A DNA stretch of 64,000 bases from Perkinsus marinus ATCC 50983. Taxonomy: Eukaryota; Perkinsozoa; Perkinsida; Perkinsidae. The stretch is from positions 69,999 to 133,998 of the forward strand of contig NW_003215631.1 of assembly GCF_000006405.1 (NCBI RefSeq), read 5' to 3'. Of the stretch, positions 35,382 through 47,402 are shown piece by piece. The notes beneath the pieces were generated by a model. It saw only the letters and a program-made list of their open reading frames with translations, ran no database searches and was not told the DNA's origin. The stretch's first letter is position 1; each line of letters opens with the position of its first letter. The position numbers were made by a program, and so were the translations under genes.

Positions 35382-37307
35382 TTAAGACTCCTTAACGAGT
35401 TTAGTCTCTCTGTAGCGGAACAGCGGCACACCTCTCTTGACTTCGACAATCTTGTAAGAGGGTCCGAGCTTACCTGCATCATTCATGGGATATCTCCAGC
35501 CGTGTCGGACAAAAACAACGTGGATCAAAGCATACACGTGAGCTCTATGCAATCCGACTTTCCACGAGGGATTCCATATACGACCCCTCCCCTATACGAG
35601 AGGACACAAGTAAGCGATGCAACCTTCCCAATTACGTGAAAGCCTCTCCTTCATATGGTCCCAGCCCTTCGGATTCGCTCTCCTCCTGCCCCAAGCCAAA
35701 CCCAGCCAACACCTGAAAAGCATCAAAAAACCACTGAAAAGTGAACAGCAGAGTTGACGGACATGAAGTCGATAAACGCCTTGGTGGGATTGTACTGCTG
35801 CCAGACCCCCATCTCCGAAGTTGCATAGTCCCATTCAAAAGCATGATGCCAGTTGTGCCAGCCTTCACCCAACGCGAAGAACGCCACCTGCAGAAGCGCT
35901 CATATGGTAGCTGTATATCCCGCCATGTTTCCTCTCAGAAGAAAACTGTTAGTGTTAGACAATCACAAAAAATTCAAGTATTATTTATAGCAAATCATTC
36001 ACCGAGAATAGCACATCAGGAATAACAGGCTCGCTCTTGCTACTTACGAAAGGGTTCTCTGTGGTGAAGGCAGACTGATCATATGGTCGAACGCCCCATC
36101 TATGCACTACGGAGTTCACCGCCCAAGTCGCGTGAAGAACCTTAGGACAGGATCAGGATCGCAAGCCTGAAAAGTCTTACGAAGCAGTAGCGGAAAGCTC
36201 CGGCCAGAAGGAAGGCGTTCATAAGAGTTTCTCCCCAAAAAATCGATGCAAAGACCGTAGGGAACTGAGAGTGAAAACTGTATCCACCCCACCATGAGAA
36301 ATTCCGGATTACGATGAAGCACCAGGAAAGATTCCACCATGGATCCAGAGCTGAAATAAATGAGCAAATACCCCTATCTCGGCAATGTCAGAATTTTACC
36401 GCTCTGCAGCGCCAGGAAACCATCGTTCATCAAATCGTTCGTGGTGATCTTTTTGAGACACTCGGACACCCTTTCGGGCGTTTGAGTCTGAACAACTCTG
36501 CACTTCCATCACTCGTGCATTCTCACCAGGAGCCAGCCGACGTGTGAGAAGAAGAAGCCGCGTTGTGAGTTGTGAGGGTCTGCTGGAGTATCCGAGTACA
36601 AATGGTGAACCTGATGAAACCGTAAGATACTCCCCCCCGCGACGCGCCACAGCGCACCCTGTGATCTCTGACCCATTTCAGGACTGTGCCTTGATTGGCT
36701 ATACTGGTAACTGAGCGAAGGAGACATCATCAACCAGATTGATGTAACTTATTACAGATCATCAAAATTCCTCGCATGACCATTCCGGCCTTGTAAGAAC
36801 GATGGGACCACAGGCGATGAGCTCCTGCGGTGATGCCAAGGCCAGAGATGAACCAGAGAACGACCTGAAAACGCACAGAACTGGGGAACTACTCCGAGTA
36901 CTCCATATACTTCCACATGGAAGATCATTCGACATTCAGGAGACCCTGCGTAGGAGCAACGAACACGAGCTTCTGTCGCATCCCACACGTTTGATGGATC
37001 CTCCGAGCACACGAAAGATATGCAAGTCGGCCATAGATTTTTGAACGAAGAATCAATATGGGAGCGCATACCCAGTTCCCTTACAGTCCAGAGATAGGTG
37101 ATCACCATAGGTCTTTGTCCCACGAACATCTTCACTACACAGCAGACAGCTAGAAGATGACACTGACACCATCGCAAGTCCAACAAGAACCAATACGAGC
37201 GGTATTACCACCACCATGTAGATCAAGATAGGCCAGCAGATCTTCAATTTTTCCTCCGACTCAGCGGCCTTCGTCTTGGACAGCTCCGGAGAGAAAGGGG
37301 CTTCCAT
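35382..37307 (-). CDS. SCD: Delta-9 acyl-CoA (stearoyl-CoA) desaturase
   Basis: ER membrane di-iron enzyme that puts the first double bond into saturated acyl-CoA. ATG at 37307 (MEAPFSPELSKTKAAESEEK) precedes a hydrophobic segment (ILIYMVVVIPLVLVLVGLAM). All histidine boxes are visible across exons: GITAGAHRLWSHRSYKAG, VHHLYSDTPADPHN followed by RGFFFSHVGWLL, and ALGEGWHNWHHAFEWDYATSE; the additional conserved site NSVVHRWGVRPYD is also there. After the expected family end (LGLAWGRRRANPKGW, HMKERLSRNWEG) a short 32-nt intron leads in phase to an open exon of about 65 codons (RIWNPSWKVGLHRAHVY, VVEVKRGVPLFRY type content is preceded by GPSYKI), giving a C-terminal extension not usual in animal enzymes. 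No cytochrome b5 domain was seen. Confidence 0.9.
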
Positions 37308-37440
37308 TGCTAGTCGCTCGAGAGAGACACAACAGAACTTGATACTGAGAGTTGTCATTTTCGAAGAAGAACACGACAGGATTCTTGTTGCTGGTGAATC
37401 TCTGTTCTCTTTCACGAGATACTGGTGAATTGAAAATTTT

Positions 37441-38677
37441 TCACTGCTGCACGTGGTAAGGGAAAGTGACGGTGGTAGTTTCCGGATCAACTTCATTTCT
37501 GCCAGTGCTCTCCCCATCGTCATCGTCATTATAGTAATAGGAATTCCAGTACTTCGCCGCGCGCCACGCCGCGTCAGCGAGTGCCGAGATACCACGTGTT
37601 GCATCGGCCGTCTTAGCTGCTCCGAAAACCCAGTCAGGTACGTCTTTGACGCCCAGTCGGCGACAAAGCGCTGAGGAGAAATGGACCTAAGAACTCCACC
37701 TTAGCGTGCCACACTGCAAGAAATCCTTACACAATTCCTTTTTGTGATGTGGTATGTGTTGTGAATCCACTGAGGCCGCATTTCCTCGTAAATTATCCTG
37801 TGAACTTCGTCGTTGCTGTAGTTCGTCCAGCCCATGTCGATCTGAGATACATGAATCTGTATCCTGTTCATGTGGGTCACAGACATGAAATACGACGGCT
37901 TCGCATAACGTTGGCCATATTAATACCAATGCTATATGTTGGTTGAACGATATTGGATCATAGGAGCGTCGTATTCCGCAAGTGACCTGGGCTGACCCCA
38001 ATGTCCTACCGTGGTTCTATACACGTAAGCCGAATCAGTCCTCGGTATCTGCGCGCTAACACCAGAAAGCTCGTTGTTGTCCGGCTGACAAGCGATTATC
38101 TTTTCCGCCATCGATCGTAAGCGGCCCACCTCGTTTGCATAGTACTGGAACACGTATTCCATTCCGTAGACCTCGACGCCAGTGTGGAAAGCACCGCAGT
38201 TGTAGTCCCTGAGAAAGGGGTGAACCGGAGCATGTATGACAATGAATATCTGTACTTCAGGGAAAACTCATCGGCCAACCATTTTGTGTTTTCCGATAGA
38301 TCGTACCTGAGTTGAAACTGTTCTGCACAAGTTAGACTGTTATAACTTGGGATGTGAGTCAATACGGCTCTGGGAAATTCTCACTGTCTCGTATGAAGCC
38401 GCGGCCATACCTCTCTGTGTACACTGAGGATGTTTGCAACGGAATGACCAGTAGTTGAAATCGTTGTACTGTCAGTTTTTGGAGATACATCAGCGATGAT
38501 TGTACGTATAAGGATGGATGAAAACGACAGGAGACACATTTCACCGTCTTTCCACCAAGGATTTTCTCCATTTCTGGTGAATTTTCCCCTCCCAGAACTA
38601 CACGTGAAGGTAAACTTCGCAGCCACTTTTATCGGAACTCTCAGAAGCGTCGCTGCTGGACTCTGTGGCTGATGCCA
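37441..38677 (-). CDS. PPPDE-family thiol peptidase (DeSI-like)
   Basis: DeSI proteins are permuted papain-fold peptidases that remove SUMO or ubiquitin. The exons show the family landmarks: YDLSENTKWLADEF, then NCGAFHTGVEVYGMEYVF carrying the catalytic His (FHTGV), then an ISQIDMGW-type strand (RIQIHVSQIDMGWT), DEVHRIIYEEMRPQW, and NTYHITKRNC carrying the catalytic Cys. Next comes CRRLGVKDVPDWVFG, typical of the DeSI-2/PPPDE1 branch. The tail is acidic (NSYYNDDDDGESTG). The start is the ATG at 38677 (MASATESSSDASESSD); joins near 38600-38350 are not fully resolved. The stop lies 134 bases from the desaturase start on the same strand. Confidence 0.8.
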
Positions 38678-38882
38678 TTAATAGGAACAAACACCTTGGA
38701 GGAGCGCGTGAATACAGGACGGCAAGATACGAGAAGGCCAGAGTATTCGCCCTGACAGTTGCGGCGTTGATTAGCGATGTCAGATGGCGTCATGACTGAA
38801 TAAATGAATATTAGGCCTCAGTATTACTCTCTTGAGAAGAAGTGAAGACAAACGCGAGTGATGGTCAATTATCGCCGACCAG

Positions 38883-38906
38883 GATACGATGATACGATGA
38901 TACGAT
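38883..38906. repeat. 8-bp tandem repeat, 3 units
   Basis: GATACGAT is repeated exactly three times, about 200 bases upstream of the DeSI-like start codon. Confidence 0.8.
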
Positions 38907-39240
38907 GCGGTTCGCACTGTCGCGGAGCATTTCTCGCTACGCCCTGAAGTGATAACGCACACCCGTTGCGTCATGGTGGTGATTTTTCATCGTACAGTGG
39001 GAGTTTACTATGATCTACCACCACTAGGTTTTTCCGGTGTGGGGGTCGTGCATGACTTTGCCTAACAGCTATTGAGTGAGGAGGAACAGGTACAGCACTG
39101 TAGTTACTAGCGTTTCGGATATCTAACCATGCTTTGGACGAGGCCTCTGGTCCTTCATGTGAAAGAGCTCATTTATTGTAAGTAGACCTCGACCCTAGTC
39201 TGCAGGAAGGAGGATAGTTGTGGAAATTTTCCTTTTCCGG

Positions 39241-39261
39241 AAGAAAATTTTGAATTTTCTT
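39241..39261. repeat. AT-rich inverted repeat 9+3+9
   Basis: AAGAAAATT and AATTTTCTT are exact reverse complements with a TTG loop. A further short palindrome (GGAAATTTTCC, from about 39222) lies just before it. It could form a hairpin in RNA or a cruciform in DNA. Confidence 0.55.
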
Positions 39262-40376
39262 CCTCTTCATTGTATGAAGAATTTTTTCGCCAAATCTTTC
39301 AAGTTTCCAGTATTTCCTAGTCACAGTATTCTCGACTTCGAACTGCGAACTTTGGAGGTGTCGAGGACCGTCCCTCGGGTATAGATTAGTTTCCTATCGC
39401 ACACGTGCTACTCTTGCTATGAGGTTACTTTCAACTCCTTAAGCTGCAGCTTGCGTTTCGACGACGACAACCACGCGATGGTTGTGGCAAGCAATTTACT
39501 TCGGTCTATCTAAGGGATGATCTGGATGATCCCAAGAGGCAAATCCTGTTCTAATTAGGTCTTTTCGGCGAATTGTTCCTCACTGAGCTGAAAGTAGGTA
39601 TCAGTTCCGGAATCGCACTACTGAACCGACCAAGCTGGGTTGTCCGGAGCCAGTCGATCCGAGTTTCTATTACATAATCCACCGATAGTGCTGTCTTTAG
39701 TAGCGGCAATGATTATCTGTTCCGCGCAGCTCATCGGTTGTCCGAGACTTCGGTGCTTGTATATGTGGTTTCCGACAAATCTTTCTCCGCAGTGTTCGTA
39801 TTCTTGACTAGATTCACGAATCTTGGATATGTGGCCCCTTCATCACGGAGATGCAGATTTTTTCCTAGGCGACCGAATTGACATTGATCGTTGTTTCTGA
39901 TACGAAGGCTCATCATCGTTCAGTTGATGAGGTTAGTGGTGTCACGGCACGTTTCTATTGTTTCTTCAGGTGCCGCCTAGATTTCATGTCGACGGTCTAT
40001 TTTACTCGGATGTAGGAGCAACGTTTTTCAGCTTGTCCCCCAACATCGCCAGCAATAAGAGGGATGTGGAGTGATCGCTGGGTGAATAACTCCGGACGGG
40101 GCGATCCAGTAAATTCATTATAAAACTCCGTGAAGTTATGCACAACATCGGGAATTACCCGCTCCGGCTATTCCGGTGATACAGAATTATCTCCACAGTG
40201 TAATTCGCATAGACCGGGTTCGCACAGTGCCGAATTGCTCTGTTGGGATCGTTATTCAAATAACATCGACTCTGCCGCGATTTCCCCGACCGGCCTTCCA
40301 TGTGCAAGTTCATTTCGTCAACTGTCACTGTTGTATTCCTGTTGAGTTTGTGAGGATCCAGTCCGCGTAGCGGCGC

Positions 40377-40389
40377 GTTTTTTCATTAG
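40377..40389 (+). promoter_or_regulatory. Probable spliced-leader acceptor of casein kinase 1
   Basis: A T-run followed by CATTAG ends at 40389, twelve bases before the ATG at 40402. No upstream coding exon is apparent, so this fits a trans-splice acceptor (inference). Confidence 0.4.
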
Positions 40390-40401
40390 TTGGAAGCAGC
40401 T

Positions 40402-42667
40402 ATGCGTGGCTCTTCGCAGTCCCCGTTGCCGGCTGAGACCCGCGTTGGAGGGTTGTATGCGTTGGGTAATCTCCATCACGAATTTCGTAGTCGTGCCAAG
40501 TTTCGCGTTTTCAGGTCGAAAACTTGGCAGTGGATCCTTTGGAGAGATCTTCCTCGCTGTTAATGTTCAGACAGGAGAAGAGGTATTCATAGTACTCGTG
40601 TAAGTCCTTGTCGTAAACACATCTTAGGTCGCTGCGAAACTGGAGAGTGCGAAGTCGAAACATCCTCAGCTTCTATATGAAGCCAAGCTCCTCAAGCATC
40701 TACAGGGCGGTCCGGGAATCGCCAATGTACCATGGGATGGAATTTATCACTGGCAATTTCCCGTTTCACAGGTACATTACTGTGATGTTGAAGGAGAATA
40801 CAACGTGTTGATAATGGATGTGCTTGGGCCTAGCTTGGAGGATTTATTCAATACTTGTAACAGAAAGTTTAGTCTGAAAACTGTCCTCATGCTGGGCGAT
40901 CAAATGTTGCACAGGATCGAGTAATAGTATAATTTAGCGCGCGTGATAAGGGAAAAATACTGCTACCAGATACCTCCATTCGAAGAACTTCATTCATCGT
41001 GATATTAAGCCGGATAACTTTTTGATAGGACGGGGCAAGAAAGCAGGGACCGTCTTCTTGATTGATTTTGGATTAGCGAAGAAGTAGGCGATCTCTATCG
41101 AACGGCTGTACTTCAGTTCCGATGGTCCATTAGTGGTGGATCTAGGATTCTGTTAGCACCTATGTGGACCTATTCGCCGTTGCCCAAATATTTTCAATCA
41201 TTACGTAAATGGTTATTTACTGAGGTACCGTGATCCGAAAACCCATCAGCATATCCCGTACAAAGAGAACAAGAATCTCACGGGAACGGCGAGGTACGCC
41301 AGTATAAATGCTCATCTGGGTATCGAACAATCAAGGAGAGACGATTTGGAGGCAATAGGATATGTAATGACGTCTGGCGGGATCGAACTTGTGCGGGGTA
41401 GAGGCATGGGGGTTTTGTAGGTCCTCATGTACTTCAATCGTGGCTCACTGCCGTGGCAAGGTATAAAGGCAAATACTAAGCAAGAGAAATATCACAAGAT
41501 CATGGAAAAGAAAATGTCTACTCCGGTTGAAGTAATGGGGAGCTTGCGGATTGGGGAAAAGGGTCTTCGAGATTCTTCCCTGATTACTGGGAATGTCTAC
41601 GCCATAGTATAGGTCGCTGCCTGCTCGGTTGTGACATAACGCTAGTTGAGCGATTGAACAGGAAGAGTTGACGTTGCTCAGGTGTTGACGAGAGGTTACC
41701 CTGCAGAGTTCGCGACATATCTGAACTATTGCAGAGCATTACGGTTTGAGGATAGACCGGACTATGCATATCTTCGGAGGTTGTTCAAGGATTTGTTCAT
41801 GCGTGAAGGTAGTATACTTAACAGCGCGAGATCAGTTTTGTTTCTACTACCCGGTCATTTCGCCTGGTTCGTCGACCTTAGTCGTGGTAGTTTCCCTGTC
41901 TTCTGATGTGTTCGAACTTGTGCTTGTTGATATTCTTACCTGTCAGGATTCCAAAATGATGGAATGTTCGACTGGGCACAGTTGATCTACTCTGGGAACT
42001 CTCGAGGGATGGCCCACGGGCAGAGGATAATTAACCAGGATACCATGGTAGTTTCACTCGACTTGAAATTTCACTTTGACGCAATTACGTTTCCAGTGAG
42101 CTCGTTCTTGACAAATTTTTCCCTCAACTTCTACTATGACTTTCACTCCTCAGGCTGATAAGCGTCGTTCGGATCATCGATTGGCACAACCGCGTACAAG
42201 GTGAGCTCTCGACTCGTTCATCTCGATGTCTAGCTTCTCCTCATTTCAGAGAAGACGGCACTGGTATGGCATCGGCGGGGGGTAATAACTGGGAGCTCCA
42301 GAGGCACGCGATCAAACTTCGTTTAATATACATCAAGTTGTATCAACGTCAAGATATTCGCTATACATTCCATTTCTTTTCTACATCACAAGCGAGTGAA
42401 ACAAATCTGCAGTCAGCTCGCGGTTCTGCTGTTTCTCACATCGGGATCGCTACTGGGTGCGTAAGTATTCGGTTTATTGTTAGATACAGGGCATCTTAAT
42501 ACGGATGGACGGCAAGCTGATCGGTAGTAGTCAAAATAGATGCTGTTGGATTTAAATTCTGCTTTTTCAGAATCGCGTTGGACCGAACTACTGGCGGGAA
42601 TGCTCACAGTGGAGGTAATTTCATAGAGAAACGCAATTTTCGAATGCTCCCCAGGTCGCCGGCATAA
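40402..42667 (+). CDS. CSNK1: Casein kinase 1
   Basis: Serine/threonine kinase of the CK1 family, active on acidic or primed substrates. From ATG at 40402 the exons join in phase: [20 protein letters not shown] (glycine loop), VAAKLES (ATP lysine), [43 protein letters not shown] (catalytic loop), [13 protein letters not shown] (DFG), [25 protein letters not shown] (CK1-specific SIN in place of APE), [27 protein letters not shown] and FDWAQLIY. The tail of about 100 residues has [10 protein letters not shown] and a final in-phase exon ending RMLPRSPA. Around ten introns, mostly 40-60 nt, three of about 140-150 nt. The kinase domain is complete and should be active. Confidence 0.95.
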
Positions 42668-43293
42668 GTCAAACTTCTTCGAGAAGTTGTTTGGTCCACT
42701 ATGTGGTCGAAAGAACCAGAGCGACTAGGTGCGGCTCAACACGCCGAGATGCGATATGGGATAGTTCTTGTTAGATACGGCGATTGGCCCCATACTATCA
42801 TTATTTTCATTGCCATTCCACGAAAGCGGAAATAGTATATTTCCAGCCGTATCAAAGTTGCCGACGCCTCTGTCACCAATATGAGTGAATCGACTACGAC
42901 AGTCGTTGACTCGTCGTGGGTTCACTATTCACTGTTTTCGTGCCACATTTACGTGCGGGCTAGGAGTAGTTGTAGGATATAACCCGCTCCTCATGAGTAA
43001 TTCTAGTAGTAATCGTCTGCAAATGGTCTATATGGCGTTGATATCGCTATCGTGTGGACTCCTGCATGGTCTGCCGCCCATCGTCGGGTATCTCCCTCAT
43101 CGTTACCATTGTGAAGCTGCTGCGTATCGTGCACTATTGGCTTTGAAGATATGCAGGCTTATAGTATAGTATGCCTAATACTACTGCTTTTACACTTGGG
43201 AAGTTATTGCGCTGTATCAATACAACAACTGAACTGATTGTGTTACAGTGCGAACGCTTGTGCAACGCTTGTTAGATTTTCTGCGATGCCACT
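42668..43293. other. Intergenic with a possible minus-strand exon
   Basis: No gene is resolved between casein kinase 1 and the acid phosphatase gene. A 66-codon minus-strand frame at 42725-42925 contains protein-like content (GNFDTAGNILFPLSWNG, then MGPIAVSN), which might be an exon of an unrecognised gene. Confidence 0.35.
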
Positions 43294-46200
43294 ATGACAA
43301 TCATCGTGGCTCTGGTTTTTCTTATCTTATCATCAGTGGTAGCCGAGTCGGGAGCTCATGGGGAATTGCGGAGAATGACGGAGAGAGTAATAATGGTTTC
43401 ACTTCGTTAGCCAAGGTTACTTGGTTTTGTCAGCTAAGCTCTCCAGACGGCCGGGGGTTCACATTTTTCAGCATTGGGGATTGGGGCGATCAGGATACTA
43501 CTCATGCTTCAGCGAACGCTGAGCAGATGAACTCAATCGTCGGGAAAAAAGTTAAAGGTGAGAGTAAAACAGTGGATATCAAACTCACGGGATTCGCTGA
43601 CTTTGTCAGATCATCCCGTGATGTTTGTCGCCTCTCTCGGTGACAATTTTTATGAGGATGGAGTCACGGATAGGCAAGACGATCGATTCCAGCGTATATT
43701 TGAAGAAGCAAGTTCTAGTTGGTTTCGAGGTTGGTTGATAGTTTCGTCCCGATTCAGGTCTTCCAGCAGAGAACTCCTCTCAATTCGGTACCGTGGTACG
43801 TAACGTTGGGGAATCACGACTATCGAAAGAATCCTGATGCCCAGCTTTTACGGTATGGTTATAATTCTGGAGGTAATATTGAGTCGAGAAACACTCCGAA
43901 GATGTCGAAATTGGACGAACATGGTAGCGGTCGCTACTTGTACGACGATTTTGTTCGGGAAAAGAAACGAATATCAGCGTGCGCCCTTTCAAAAAATCTG
44001 TGCGTAACAGAAATCCTCCAACGATCGCTTCACATCAACGCTCATTGTTGAATCGGGTTATCGTGAACATACAGGTGCATGGAAAATGCCAGCATATTGG
44101 TATAGCGTTCGAGTGGACTTTGGTGAAGGAGAAGATACGGATAATTATGCGTTTTTTGTGTTCTTTGACTCTTGGCGATTCACCACGGATGAGAAACAAC
44201 TCAGCTGGTTGCGAGGGTGAGTTCCATCTTCGTTATGCATTTTTGGAACGACCACTTTGAGATCTACCATAACCGAGACTCTCTGCCTCAGAACGCTGCT
44301 GTCGAGTGAAGCTCAGAACGCTACCTGGCTAGTTGCCGTGTCGCACGTTCCTGCTTATAGCATTGGTAATCATGGAAAAAATCAAACTGTTATTGGTAAT
44401 ACGAAATGCTGGCGCGAATGTGGCGGGACAATCGTGTTAGATAATATACTCCCGCTATTGGAAAAGGCGAAAGTCGACGCGTACCTATCCGGTCATGATC
44501 ATGATATGCAAGTGAGAATGCGCTCGGTCGGTCCCCGTTTTGCTGATGTACACATGGTTGCTAGTCTGTTGTTGAACAATGATCTTCCAGTGAATCGTGA
44601 ATCTAGCGCAGTGATTCCAGTCGTCAGGTTCTCACCAGTAACGGAGGGGCTCCGGAGAGCGGCAACTCGGTCGTTCAGATCATTAGTGGTGCGGGGAGTC
44701 GACAGGAACCAGTCGGCAAGAGTACGTATGGGTCGTAACTCTGAGGAGTTTCGCATCATCTCTATAGTCGAAATTCGACGTGATCGTTCAACATACAAGC
44801 TAATTCTTCCCGTATGTATCAGATCCGGACGCTAAACGTTCTAAATGGTCGAGGGGTATGGTGAATGGTTTCACTGAGCATACCATGGACAACAGCACTT
44901 TCGTCACACGATTCGTCAATGGCGAGGACGGAACGACCCTTCACACTGTGGTAGGTTTCTTTGGTGGTCGATCCCGGCTGATTTCTACGTCACTTAGGTT
45001 TTAACTCCTCGCCAGGATCGAAGAGCCGTCGGAGTGAAAGAACAGTCGTTGGGTTTCGTGGCGCTTGGTGACTGGGGAGACGTCACTGGAGGACTTCCTG
45101 CTACTGCTAAAGCGGTAAATAGAAGCTTTTTGGTGAGGCATTAGAACGAACTTCGTCGCAGGTCAAATCAACTTTGCTTACTCGACCATGGTTAGGAGCA
45201 ACGCAGTTCATAGCATTAATAGGGGATAACTTTTACGAGAACGGTGTATCGAATTGGGACGATCCACAATTCGAGAATACGTAAGTTTCCTGATGATGAC
45301 GAAGTAACGTTCAACGTTCGTCGATCTCCCGAACCGCTACTGGAGCTGTCATAAGTACGATGCAATGATAAAATGGCGTCTCTATTGGCGTCTCTATTGG
45401 CGTCTCTATCACTCCTAGTAATCTCATTGCTTTGCTCTTGGAATAACGCCCTAACTCGAAGTTATCAGTGCTAGTAACTTTTTCGCCTCAGTGTGAAATA
45501 ATCGGCCTTGAAGATCCGGCTTGTGCATATACATGTGCGATTTTTTGTACGTATTTTGCAGGTTAGAGTCTCAAATGAATTTCGGTTATGACCTTCCGTG
45601 GTACGCCGTCCTTGGTAATCATGATTATCGACAAGACGCTCTAGCGCAAGTTGTAGGAGCCTCACTGCTGGCGTGACCATCAGGGCCAGGCTTCAGATTC
45701 GCACTCGAATCAATCCGAGTGCCCGATGGCAGATGCCAGCACGCTACTTCAGTCCCCCCGTTTTCCACCGTGGCCTTCTCGTCTCGGTATGCGCGGTGTT
45801 CATCGACACGCAGGATCTCTACCAGGACGGGCAGCTAAGATTCTTACGTGGCCGTCTCGCTTCACAAGAGTGTCAGGAGGCAACGTAAGATGCCACTTCG
45901 ATGTGGATCACTGTATTTACTGTGTAGGTATATCGTGGTCTTCGGTCATCACCCAGTTTATAGCGTTGGCTGGCATGGTGATAACGACAATATGATTCGA
46001 GATGTTCTACCTCTGCTCAAACGGTAAAGTTGGTCCAGGTCTTTTTTCGACCGGCAACAAGCCGTGGTTTAGGTATTCAGTTGATATGTACGTCGCGGGG
46101 CATGATCACGATTTGCAGTGGCTGCAGGAAGAATCGCTTTCGTTCGTGGTATCGGGAGCTTCGTCGAAGAAACGCCAGACGAACTACAAACCTGATGAGA

Positions 46201-47126
46201 AGCAACTCGTTTGGTCTCAAGGAAACGTTCATGGCTTCACGCGTCATCTTGCGACGAGTAATTCCGCGAATTATGGAGTCCCTGGGAGCTGTGCATGCAG
46301 GTTCAAACCTTGTCACGGAGTTCATCGATTCTGATAGCGGTGCTGTTCTCAAGTCGTTTTCCATACCGGCACGAAGTCAACCTCGCTCCTCGAGCTGTCT
46401 ACACTGCGAAAGCCCCTTCCTGAAACAGGAGGACTTGGCTGGCGTCATCAAAGCTTCTCTCAGTCCGAGAATGCCCAACATGAACGTCAGTATTTACATT
46501 GTCATTGCTATTGTGGTAAGCTACCCTAGTGGGGAGAGGAAGCAATAGATTACCCGATAGTATTTGAAATAATCTTTGTCGTTATATTATCAGGCAAGGT
46601 GCCTCTTCTTTCGTGGAGGCTTCTATTATAGTAGTTCTATGATAAAAGTGTCTGCATGACGTTCTCTGATCCTCTATTCTCCTGATCGTGGTTTGGGATG
46701 AATTATCTGTTCACGTGGAATTGATTCACTCGAGTTTAAAAATTACTCTATCGATTTCACTACTAAACGAGCGGAGTTTTCATAGTACTCATGGTGTGGT
46801 ATGGTTTCTAAATTTTTCTCTTGTAGTTACTCAGCTGTGGTTGTGGCGCGCTCCTCGCTAAACGTTGTTGCTCGAGCGAACCTGTCCGTGATGCGTCGCC
46901 GGTCGCGGTAGTCGATCACGGTCCTTCTCGTGGCACAGCCTCCAGCACAGCTTCCTCGGGATGGAGGATATTCCCTAGCAGGCGTGTGAAACGGAGCAAA
47001 TCTGAAATGCCAGATGAACGTGAGCGGAATGCCTATCAAAAAGTCAACTTTACATTGAGTTCTGTGTTTTACATGACTACATGTCAAATTGGGCGTGATC
47101 CCCTGTGTGGCTCGTTCGTAGTTTGA
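43294..47126 (+). CDS. Double-domain purple acid phosphatase, membrane anchored
   Basis: Purple acid phosphatases (ACP5/TRAP family) hydrolyse phosphomonoesters at a di-metal centre, usually outside the cytosol. ATG at 43294 begins a signal peptide (MTIIVALVFLILSSVVA). Domain 1 shows SIGDWGD, SLGDNFYEDG, VTLGNHDYR, AVSHVPAYSIGNHG and SGHDHDMQ. It joins in phase, via an intron whose donor is GTACGT, to a linker with KWSRGMVNGFTEH, then to domain 2: ALGDWGD, IGDNFYENG, VLGNHDYR, RWQMPARYFS, VFGHHPVYSVGWHG and AGHDHDLQW. Domain 2 ends with the same linker type (VWSQGNVHGFTRH). All metal-ligand motifs are present in both copies. A C-terminal transmembrane helix (VSIYIVIAIV joined across a ~310-nt intron to LLSCGCGALLAKRCC) precedes a tail of about 80 residues. 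Most animal homologues have one domain. Confidence 0.85.
45374..45409. repeat. 12-bp tandem repeat, 3 exact units
   Basis: TGGCGTCTCTAT occurs three times end to end, inside an intron of the second phosphatase domain (between the GDNFYENG and LGNHDYR exons). That intron is about 280 nt, larger than most. Confidence 0.9.
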
Positions 47127-47168
47127 ATTCGTATTTCGTCTTATGGATTCTGTTGTTATACGTGTACG

Positions 47169-47402
47169 ATGTACATGCTAGCTCTTATTATTAGTTTCGA
47201 TAATATCGCTACTCGTATTTGCAATATTGTAATACCAATCAAGTCTTTGGTGGCGTCGAAAAACAATCTCGCCACCGATGAGATTCAACTCGATATATCT
47301 TTGCAAGGTACTCCCTCGAGCGATATTGGTCGAGCTATGTATCCCACCTCCGGAGCGAGAGATATTGAGATGGGCGGGGCCAACGTGGGTCCGGCGGAGT
47401 GA
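47169..47402 (+). CDS. Short ORF, possibly coding
   Basis: An open frame just downstream of the acid phosphatase gene has a hydrophobic start and a polar C terminus (TDEIQLDISLQGTPSSDIG, then GGANVGPAE). It could be a small membrane protein or a misassigned last exon of the phosphatase. No splice or family support. Confidence 0.2.
   Translation: MYMLALIISFDNIATRICNIVIPIKSLVASKNNLATDEIQLDISLQGTPSSDIGRAMYPTSGARDIEMGGANVGPAE

Larger units (their letters stand above)
38678..40401. other. Long intergenic region between divergent genes
   Basis: About 1.7 kb between the DeSI-like gene (minus) and casein kinase 1 (plus). I see no gene. It contains a small tandem repeat at 38883-38906 and a hairpin-capable inverted repeat at 39241-39261. 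Promoters of both genes should lie here. Confidence 0.45.

Noticed and set aside
35225-35482. Independent 85-codon minus-strand gene
   Set aside because: Another frame over the same bases continues the desaturase in phase and has better protein character.
37053-37604. A 183-codon minus-strand frame spanning two genes
   Set aside because: It merges the end of the DeSI-like gene, read in the wrong frame, with the start of the desaturase. Family motifs place a stop at 37441 and a new ATG at 37307.
44257-44835. 192-codon plus-strand frame as a separate phosphatase fragment
   Set aside because: Its first half is one exon of domain 1 (to SGHDHDMQ). The rest is intron and out-of-frame sequence, replaced by the in-phase path into the linker exon.
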